A stretch of 9,113 bases of DNA from JAFDZW01 sp035632315 (GTDB taxonomy: Bacteria > Bacteroidota > Ignavibacteria > Palsa-1295), in contig DASQGZ010000060.1 of NCBI GenBank assembly GCA_035632315.1, forward strand, positions 1-9,113, in the 5' to 3' direction. The notes beneath the pieces are model-generated. The model did no database searches. It saw only the letters and a program-made list of their open reading frames with translations, and was not told where the DNA came from. How positions within the stretch are numbered: the stretch's first letter is position 1; every line of letters begins with the position of its first letter. The translations under genes and the position numbers were made by a program. Below, piece by piece: positions 1 through 7,200 of the stretch.

Positions 1-1
1 C

Positions 2-1411
2 CCGGTAAACGATTCATATATCGACCCGGGTTTTTCGTACGTCATGCCGCTTGGATTTACAAAGTTGGGCAGTGGTTTTGGTATTGCCCTTGCTGCGACG
101 CTTGATCTTTCGCTATCTGATTTTTGGGGTATTCAAGGGAAGATATTTTATCATACGAATAATATCGGCAGCACGGAACAATTCACTGAAAATTGTCCGA
201 GCACAACAGAGACCGGAGTCGGAACTGCGCTCATTGAAAATAATTATAAACTACATCTGTCTTCTGCCGGCGGGCATATCGGTGCACGGTTGCAATTCAT
301 TCCGGAAAGCTTTTACGGTACTTTGGGTTTCGATTATTCAGCGAATACTTCAGCGCATCTTAGTGGGTATCAAAAGATCGTATCTTCTTCCGCCGGGTGT
401 CAGTATTTATATTACCCGAGCGGCAGATCAACCGGCAGTAGTGAAATACCAGTTCCCGATCAAGATGTTTCGTCGTGGCTCAATGCTTCGCAGTTCGCAC
501 TTGATTTTGGTATCGGCACATTTATTCCTTTTGGACATAATGGAGTGGTGCTGACGCCTGAGTTGAATTTTAGCATTCCATTGTCACGGTTTTTCAGTGC
601 CGACCGAGAAAATATATATAAAAATGGCTACCCGCTCGGTGACCCGAAGGCGTCGTTCGCGCAAACTGCAATGACCCCGAAATTATGGTCTGCGACTCTT
701 TCTATTGCACTTAAATTTCCGTTTGGCGCAAAACGAAAAGAAGATATTATTTCAAGCCCGCCTGTCGCATCAAGCGGGCAAGCCCCCCACGAACAACAGT
801 ATGCCCATTTGAAGGGCAAAGTGACAGATGCAACAACCGGCGACCCGCTTCGCTCGAAAGTAACGGTCGTGGATCTTGGTACCGATAGTGTCGTATCGGA
901 ATCTTCGACGAATACGAACGGGGAGTACGATGTAAATGTCAAAGCGCCGGGCAAATACTCCGTCACCGCTGACGCCGACGATCATTTATTCGGTTCAACA
1001 TATTTTGCAATAGATAGCAGCGGAAGGATATTAAAAGGAGATGGCAATATCAAATTAGATAATGCTAAGAACGGACGTACCAGGCTGCTTATTTTCTTCG
1101 ACTTTAATAAAGATAACTTACAGCCCGATTCGTACCCTGAGCTTGACCGGGCTGTGACGATAATGAAAACGCATCCGTCAATGCAAGTTGAAATAGCGGG
1201 GTACACCGACAGCGTAGGAACGGACGAATATAATTTAGCGCTCTCTCTTCGCCGCGCGAATACTGTTCGTGATTATCTTGTAAGTAACGGTATCGATGGC
1301 GCGAAGATCACCGCAAAAGGTTATGGTAAGGTTACACCGATAACGCCAAATAATTCTGACGAAGGAAGGGCAGAGAACAGGCGGGTGGAATTTATCGTGG
1401 TGCGGCAGTGA
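2..1411 (+). CDS. OmpA-family outer membrane protein: beta-barrel, carboxypeptidase-regulatory-like and OmpA_C domains (5' partial)
   Basis: The reading frame is open to the left edge; an internal ATG lies at 44, but the codons before it are in frame and no signal peptide follows it, so the true start is very likely upstream of the window. Bases 2 to about 740 encode alternating amphipathic strands ending in an aromatic-rich strand (LSIALKFPFG), as in OmpA-type outer-membrane barrels. Bases about 803-1030 encode a carboxypeptidase-regulatory/CNA-B-like beta-sandwich (GKVTDATTGDPL, then NTNGEYDV). Bases about 1079-1408 encode an OmpA_C peptidoglycan-binding domain (FFDFNKDNL, AGYTDSVGTDEYN, LSLRRANTV, GRAENRRVEF). 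The usual ligand-contacting Asp is at 1208-1210 and the Arg pair at 1250-1255. By family, it should anchor the outer membrane to peptidoglycan. The stop lies 8 bases from the stop of the convergent arginase gene. The ligand and any specific partner are unknown. Confidence 0.9.
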   Translation, partial: PVNDSYIDPGFSYVMPLGFTKLGSGFGIALAATLDLSLSDFWGIQGKIFYHTNNIGSTEQFTENCPSTTETGVGTALIENNYKLHLSSAGGHIGARLQFIPESFYGTLGFDYSANTSAHLSGYQKIVSSSAGCQYLYYPSGRSTGSSEIPVPDQDVSSWLNASQFALDFGIGTFIPFGHNGVVLTPELNFSIPLSRFFSADRENIYKNGYPLGDPKASFAQTAMTPKLWSATLSIALKFPFGAKRKEDIISSPPVASSGQAPHEQQYAHLKGKVTDATTGDPLRSKVTVVDLGTDSVVSESSTNTNGEYDVNVKAPGKYSVTADADDHLFGSTYFAIDSSGRILKGDGNIKLDNAKNGRTRLLIFFDFNKDNLQPDSYPELDRAVTIMKTHPSMQVEIAGYTDSVGTDEYNLALSLRRANTVRDYLVSNGIDGAKITAKGYGKVTPITPNNSDEGRAENRRVEFIVVRQ

Positions 1412-1419
1412 TCGGCTGG

Positions 1420-2367
1420 CTATAAAATCCGTTTGCCCATACTGCTTGCAATAAGACCGGCCGCGAATTCAGCACTTGCATTTTTTTTATCGAGAATAGG
1501 ATTTACTTCCGCGATCTCGAACGATGACATATATCCGGTGTCGGCGATCGCCTCCATAATCAGATGCGCTTCGCGGTATGTCAACCCACCCGGAACCGGC
1601 GTTCCGACTCCGCCTGCAACGGTCGGGTCAACGGAATCGAGATCGAAACTAACGTGTAAATGATCTACTTTTGCGCGCATCGACGCAAGCAGCTTTGTAA
1701 TGATCCGGTTAATCCCTTGCTTATCGAGGTCGCTCATGGTGTATGCTTCGATCTTTAATTTCTTGATAAGTTTTCGTTCGCCCTCATCGATGGAGCGTAG
1801 GCCAATAATGGCAAGCTGGTGCGGAGCAAGTTTGGCAAAATTACCACCGACATTTGTCAGTTCAGGCGCTCCAATGCCAAGCGAAACGGCGAGCGGCATC
1901 CCGTGAATATTCCCGCTTGGTGTTGTTTCCGGAGTGTTCATATCGGCGTGGGCATCTATCCAAATAACCCCTAATCTCTTTTTTGTCTTTCGGCAATGCG
2001 ATGCGATGCCGGCGATCGTACCGATCGCCATTGAATGATCTCCGCCAAGCACCATCGGGAATTCGTCATGTTCAAGCGCAGATTCGACAGATCGGGCAAG
2101 CGATGAACATGCAGCAGCAATTTGCGGCAGATATTTAAGTTTCGGATTTTCTATTTCATGGATCTCCGGTGGCGTGATGTCAATATCCCCGGAATCATAA
2201 ACTGTATAGCCGAGAGATGTTAATTTTTCACCTACCCCTGCAATTCGTAGTGCCGACGGTCCCATATCAACCCCGCGCCGATCAGCTCCGAGATCCATCG
2301 GGAATCCGATCAACCGGACGCGCCAATCAGATGCTTGGTGATTTTTTTCTTTTTGATTCGGACTCAT
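1420..2367 (-). CDS. rocF: Arginase
   Basis: Cytoplasmic Mn-dependent ureohydrolase that converts L-arginine to L-ornithine and urea. Counted from the ATG at 2367 (315 aa, normal for bacterial arginases), the metal-site motifs are all present: GGDHS at 108-112, DAHAD at 138-142, SFDLDSVDP at 240-248, and EVNPILD at 287-293. The substrate-loop signature PSGNIHGMPLA and the GTPVPGGLTYREA segment are those of true arginases rather than agmatinases or formimidoylglutamases. The frame continues upstream to a TTG at 2382 that would overlap the accD stop by 4 bases; the ATG was preferred because it is a standard start and lies close to the first conserved block (RLIGFPMDLG). No Shine-Dalgarno sequence is seen before either. 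It is almost certainly co-transcribed with accD, 11 bases upstream, although the two have no common pathway. Confidence 0.95.
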   Translation of the reverse strand: MSPNQKEKNHQASDWRVRLIGFPMDLGADRRGVDMGPSALRIAGVGEKLTSLGYTVYDSGDIDITPPEIHEIENPKLKYLPQIAAACSSLARSVESALEHDEFPMVLGGDHSMAIGTIAGIASHCRKTKKRLGVIWIDAHADMNTPETTPSGNIHGMPLAVSLGIGAPELTNVGGNFAKLAPHQLAIIGLRSIDEGERKLIKKLKIEAYTMSDLDKQGINRIITKLLASMRAKVDHLHVSFDLDSVDPTVAGGVGTPVPGGLTYREAHLIMEAIADTGYMSSFEIAEVNPILDKKNASAEFAAGLIASSMGKRIL

Positions 2368-2378
2368 GGACGTTTTGA

Positions 2379-3227
2379 TCAAATAAGCATTTGCCGAAGC
2401 AACGTCGCCAGTGTTCTTTTCATCTCTAAGCGATTCACAACCAGATCGATAAAACCATGTTCGAGCAAAAACTCGGAGCGTTGAAAGCCGGGTGGTAATT
2501 TCTTTCTGATCGTCTGCTCGACAACGCGGGGACCGGCAAACGCAACCAGCGCCTTCGGCTCCGCGATATTGACATCACCAAGCATCGCAAAACTCGCTGT
2601 TACGCCACCGGTCGTCGGATCTGTAATGATAGAAATATAGGGAAGCCCGCTTTCGGAAAACTCCGCAAGTTTCGAGCTGGTTTTAGCAAGCTGCATTAAC
2701 GAGATCGCCGCCTCCTGCATTCGCGCACCGCCGGAACTGGAAATAACAAGAAATGGCGAATGATTTGCAATCGCAAGGTCGATCGCCCGTGAAAATTTCT
2801 CACCGACGACCGAGCCCATCGAGCCGCCGACGAATGCGAAGTCCATTGCTGCAAGCACGATCGGGATTGTTTCGAGATCGCCGGTCACGACACGCATCGC
2901 TTCGTTCAAATTTGTTTTCTTACGTGCTTCCGCGACGCGCGCAGGGTACGGCTTCGTATCGGCAAAGTGAAGTGGGTCGGCTGGAATAAGGTTATGAAAA
3001 TATTCGGTATAATGGCCATTATCAAGGAGAATTTGAAAATATTCTTCACTTCCGATCCGAAAGTGTTTTCCGCATTTGGGGCAGGTATAAAGATTATCTT
3101 CTAATTGCTTTTTGTAGAGTATTTCTTTGCAATCCGGGCATTTTATCCACATCCCATCCGGCATTGTGTCCGCCGTGGTTTTCGTGGTAGGGTCGATATT
3201 TCCTTTTGAACGAGCGAACCAAGCCAT
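2379..3227 (-). CDS. accD: Acetyl-CoA carboxylase carboxyltransferase subunit beta
   Basis: Beta subunit of the AccA2D2 carboxyltransferase, which moves the carboxyl group from carboxybiotin on AccB to acetyl-CoA to make malonyl-CoA, the committed step of fatty acid synthesis. It is cytoplasmic. The protein has 282 aa, the usual length. It opens with the characteristic MAWF..SK.NI start. A four-cysteine zinc ribbon follows (Cys30, Cys33, Cys49, Cys52), and then the crotonase-fold carboxyltransferase core with SSGGARMQE at 164-172 and TTGGVTASFAMLGD at 205-218. AGPRVVEQT and the LLEHGFIDLVV segment near the C-terminus are also typical. accA is not in the window. The start lies only 48 bases from the divergent porD start, so its promoter must be within or beyond that spacer. 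The arginase gene follows directly on the same strand. The identification is secure. Confidence 0.97.
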   Translation of the reverse strand: MAWFARSKGNIDPTTKTTADTMPDGMWIKCPDCKEILYKKQLEDNLYTCPKCGKHFRIGSEEYFQILLDNGHYTEYFHNLIPADPLHFADTKPYPARVAEARKKTNLNEAMRVVTGDLETIPIVLAAMDFAFVGGSMGSVVGEKFSRAIDLAIANHSPFLVISSSGGARMQEAAISLMQLAKTSSKLAEFSESGLPYISIITDPTTGGVTASFAMLGDVNIAEPKALVAFAGPRVVEQTIRKKLPPGFQRSEFLLEHGFIDLVVNRLEMKRTLATLLRQMLI

Positions 3228-3275
3228 ACAATAATTTGCTTTTCTTACACGTAACTATTATCAAAAAATAGCCGT
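3228..3275. promoter_or_regulatory. Divergent accD / porD spacer (presumed bidirectional promoter region)
   Basis: This 48-base AT-rich spacer separates the two divergent starts, so both transcription units must begin in it or inside the neighbouring coding sequence. On the + strand, TAATTTG at 3232-3238 resembles the Bacteroidota -7 element (TAnnTTTG) but is one base short. TTGCTT at 3236-3241 and TATTAT at 3256-3261 resemble sigma70 boxes but are only 14 bases apart. A five-base inverted repeat (CTATT...AATAG) lies at about 3255-3271. No element is convincing on its own; the call rests on gene arrangement. Confidence 0.4.
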
Positions 3276-4196
3276 ATGGTACAATTAATGAAACTCATTT
3301 GCATTCTTGGAGTCGTAGCGGTCCTTTCACTCGGATCGGCACTTCGTGCTCAAGAGCTGAACTGCGTTGTCACAGTCAATCTCCAAACACTTAGCGATCA
3401 AGAACGCCAGGTATGGGAGACATTCAAACCAGATGTCGAAGCCTACCTTAATACCTATTCGTGGACAACAAACTTTTCAGGCCAGAAAATTCAGTGCTCG
3501 ATGGCATTTAATATTACCGGGTCGAACGGTTCGGAATATAATGTGCAGTTATTTGTCCAAAGCAGCCGCCTGTACGCCGGAAGTAAACAAGCAACGACGA
3601 TGGCCCGCTTCCTCGATAATAATGTCACGTTCAGCTATACCAGAGGAATGCCACTGCAGCATGGAAATAATTACCGGGAGCTTGAGAGTGTGCTTGACTA
3701 TTATGCAGATATCATCGTCGGTTTAGATCAGGATTCATATACGAGCCAAGGTGGGACACTTGCATTTCAAAACGCGCAACAAGTCGCATTGATCGCTAAT
3801 TCTTCACAAGGGAATGGGTGGGACAGAGCTATCACCATCAGCGGGACATTTTCGCGTGTCGGATATATAGAAGATATTTTGAATGCGAACACTCGTGTAC
3901 TTCGGGATATGTGGTTGAATTACCACCAGAATGTGATCGACCAGATAACAACAAATGAAGATGTCGCCCGTGCCGGACTTGCCACAATCGTTGATACACT
4001 TATTACCCTGAAAAGACAGAGTTCGGATATTGACAGAAGTGTTTATTATAAGATAGTCTTTAATGCGAAATATACCGAGTTTGCAGATTTTGCCAGATGG
4101 TTCAAAGAAAACGCAGATCTGTATTTCAGAAAGTTAAAATATATTGACCCTTCCCATATCTCATTTTATGAAGACGCATTGAGTAAAATGAATTGA
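3276..4196 (+). CDS. porD: Type IX secretion system protein PorD (DUF4835 family)
   Basis: An exported protein of about 302-306 aa recognised as the DUF4835 family, known as PorD in type IX secretion. Its exact biochemical role is not established; by family it is a periplasmic or outer-membrane accessory factor of T9SS assembly. It begins with a clear Sec signal peptide: a lysine, a hydrophobic core (LICILGVVAVLSLGSA) and a predicted cleavage after LRA, giving mature QELNC. Family hallmarks follow in order: ELNC at the mature N-terminus, a CSMAFNIT strand, VQSSRL, the FSYTRGMPL block, a DYYADIIVGLDQDSY helix, then GGTLAFQNAQ. The C-terminal half is helical, as expected. The start is taken at the first ATG (3276); ATG 3288 gives a more canonical MKLICIL signal peptide and is equally possible. 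The C25 peptidase gene follows 79 bases downstream on the same strand, consistent with a shared T9SS context. Confidence 0.85.
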   Translation: MVQLMKLICILGVVAVLSLGSALRAQELNCVVTVNLQTLSDQERQVWETFKPDVEAYLNTYSWTTNFSGQKIQCSMAFNITGSNGSEYNVQLFVQSSRLYAGSKQATTMARFLDNNVTFSYTRGMPLQHGNNYRELESVLDYYADIIVGLDQDSYTSQGGTLAFQNAQQVALIANSSQGNGWDRAITISGTFSRVGYIEDILNANTRVLRDMWLNYHQNVIDQITTNEDVARAGLATIVDTLITLKRQSSDIDRSVYYKIVFNAKYTEFADFARWFKENADLYFRKLKYIDPSHISFYEDALSKMN

Positions 4197-4275
4197 TAGG
4201 GCAGAAATCCACGCCCAGCTAATTATTTATGGTTCGAATGAGTTATAGAGTGATACAGGAAATTATTCTACACGA
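4197..4275 (+). other. Short spacer between porD and the C25 peptidase gene
   Basis: Seventy-nine bases with no stem-loop terminator and no convincing TAnnTTTG promoter element, so read-through from porD is plausible. AGGA at 4257-4260 is the nearest Shine-Dalgarno-like string, 15 bases before the ATG and therefore too far to be a good ribosome site. A 16-codon frame starts at ATG 4229 and ends on the TGA at 4277-4279, interlocked with the peptidase start as ATGA; whether it is translated cannot be judged from sequence. Confidence 0.4.
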
Positions 4276-7200
4276 ATGATCACTCGCATCGCGCAGAACG
4301 TTTTTGTTATTATTTTCTTATCGGTTGCTGCTGTTGTCCTCTCTCAGATCCGCAGTAAGCATTCACCGGTTACTCCGCAAGCTACAAAAACTTCTGCTCA
4401 AAAACCGACGATCAATAAATTCTTAAAGAAGGCTACTCGGTCTGTTAGAAGGATTGGAAGTTTAAAAGCAACGCAGCCAATCTCGGTTCGCTCTTCTGTT
4501 ACAGAAAAAAATGGCACGATAATCATATCGGGAAATCTCGGAGATGTTCTTTCTTCTCTATATACTCAGGTAATAGAGGGTTCGGCAGGGAAAGATTTTC
4601 ATTCGTTGCATTGGACAAAACTTCAGCAAGATCGTCTTCCCTCAGGCGTCCATTACACTGCGCTCGGTGATTCAGGAAAACCGGAGATGCCCGCACTTGT
4701 TGTCACTTGTGTGATTCCGGCGACAGCAAAAAATTTTCATGCAGCTATTCTCAATACTGATACAAAGAGTTTTTCAAATTTATTTCTCCCTCCTGCAAAA
4801 GTAGAATCGGAAAAGAGATTCGGGAGACGTGTATATGCCCAGAGGCGGTATTCCTCTAATGCAATTTTGACTGATAATATTGAGATTTCTCGCACGGCAC
4901 GCTTCAGACGGATCAGATTTATTAACGTCACTATACCTCTTGTTCATCTGGGTAGCAGTATCTCGACTGTGATCGCTAAGACAAAATTTACCGTGGCGCT
5001 TTCGTTTGCCGTCGATGCCATACCCATTGTAAATAAAAATGATCAGGGCGACCCGATCTTTGTAGATTCATATTCGGCGATGGTCGCAAACCCACAGGAC
5101 ATTACATTATTTCAACTTTCATTTCATCAGAATCTGAATTTAAGAAATAGAATTCAATCTGCCGGGACGATCACATTTGACTCATCACTCACCGGATGGA
5201 TAGATCCGTCAGCCCCATATATAAAATTAACAGTCACACGTACAGGTCTTTATCGTGCATCGATTGATGAGCTTGCCAGCCGTTCAGGTAATAATTCAGT
5301 CAGGAATTGGCAATCATCGGTGCTGCGGCTGATCAATAAAGGAAAGGAAGTGCCGATCTGGTTGGATACCACTGCCGGCGGTGCGATCAATGCAATCGAG
5401 TTCTACGGCGTTCGTAATCCCGGATTTCCAAATGAATATTTTAATTGGGATACCGATTCAAACGCATATTGGCTGACAACAAGCACAAAGTCCACTTCTT
5501 CACCGCTTCGATATACGTCAAATGTTTCTGTTGTAAATCCTGCTTCGACAATTGCCGAAGGCACGCTTAAACTTCATCACGAACGCGATCTTGAATATTT
5601 TGGCGGACAGAGTGGTGGGGATGAATCGGTGACATTGCAAAACTATCATTGGGTCCCCGGCGAAAGATTCATTTGGAGGACCGTTACAAAAAATGGTTCG
5701 GGAGCCATTCAGAGTATCACCGATACCTTTATGCTGCCTACACTTCCTACGGATACTTCCGAGAAACAAGCCCAGTTAACGGTATACGTTCATGGCATAT
5801 CAACTGACCCTGTCGTTAGCATTACTCATGTTTGCAAGGTAGTTATAAACGGTAAAACATTTTCTAATGATGTTTTTTTGGATTATGATTCGAGTTTCGT
5901 CCGGCACCCGGTGCCGCTCGGTTTGTTGCAGCAGGGTCTGAATACGATAACAGTGACGATGCCCGATTCGTCGAGTGACACATGGTACTTGGATTATATC
6001 GAGATCTCTACTCCGGTTCAATTAGAGCCAAGTTCTGATACCGCAGTAGCAACCGGACAGTGGGCATACACAGCAAAAGTGCCAAACTCAGATTACTCGT
6101 TGTCACTACGCAGCGTGTCCGGCGCTCCGGAGCTGTTCGATCTTAAACATCAATTACATTTACCGGCCTCGTCAAATTCTGGGTCGTCCTATTTGTTTAA
6201 TTTGAAAGGCTCTTCGGATTCGCTTGTTTTTGCAGCCGCAACGCAAAATTCGTTTTTGCATCCTGACGAGATCGCGGACATGGGCGGCAAATGGAGCAGT
6301 ATTCTCGATACTGCTGTCGGGGCAGATTATATTATCATCACGCATCCCGATTTTCTTCATGCCGCTCAAAATCTTGCAAAGCGGCGAGAAATCGTCTCGG
6401 GATTTCGGACACGGGTTATTACTACTGACGAGATTTTTAATGTGTTTGGCTACGGGTCAAATGAACCGCTTGCACTCAGATCGTATCTGCAATATGCGTA
6501 TGACTATTACCACGGTACGCCGCCGGGGTTTGTGACGTTGTTCGGCGATGGTACCTGGGACCCGAAATTTACCTTGCCGTCAACAGCTCATCGCAGTTTC
6601 GTGCCGACGTACGGTGTTCCATCTTCTGATTATATTTTTACCACCGATGAACGCTTTGGTTCAAAATATGCAGATACGGTCGTATCGAATATGATCATTT
6701 CCAGAATATCCGTCGAGTCATCCGACGAGGCAGATGCTGCAGTGCAAAAGATCGTAGAATATGAATCGGCTCCGCCTGCGGATTGGAACAGAAATTTTCT
6801 TTTCGTCCTCGGAGGAAGTTCACTCTTTGAGCATGCGGTCTTAACCGGGTTTGCGCTTGCAAACATTAATGACACGAACTATGGCGGAATAAAATATCCT
6901 CCGATGCTTGCACGAACCCAGATGATCGAGCGTTCCGATTACAGCAATTACCTTGACGGCACTCATATTCAGGATATCCAATCTGCATTTCAGCGAGGGG
7001 TGTCGTTTATGTATTTTTTCGGTCATGGTGCGACATTTATTACCGATGTTGTGCTGCCTGACGTCGGCTCACTTCGAAATCAGGGGACATATCCGGTCAT
7101 TCTCACTCTTTCATGCCGAACCGGTGCGTTCGCCGAGCCGAATGTTATTACGCTCAACGAATCGTATATCCGAAGCAGTAATAACGGAATCATTATGGCG

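Noticed and set aside
51..554. A 167-codon + strand frame in the OmpA gene
   Set aside because: The overlapping frame gives regular barrel strands and continues into CRD-like and OmpA_C domains, whereas this one has no family features.
1481..1495. T-rich run near the end of the arginase gene considered as a terminator
   Set aside because: It is inside the arginase coding sequence (Lys codons on the minus strand) and has no GC-rich stem next to it.
4276..4350. Possibility that the C25 protein is a lipoprotein
   Set aside because: The hydrophobic stretch ends in VLSQ with no Cys after it, so there is no lipobox; a signal peptidase I site fits.
4737..6369. Several short minus-strand frames opposite the C25 gene (4737-4931, 5518-5769, 5800-6021, 6172-6369)
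   Set aside because: All are under 90 codons, lack recognisable motifs and lie opposite a continuous supported coding frame.
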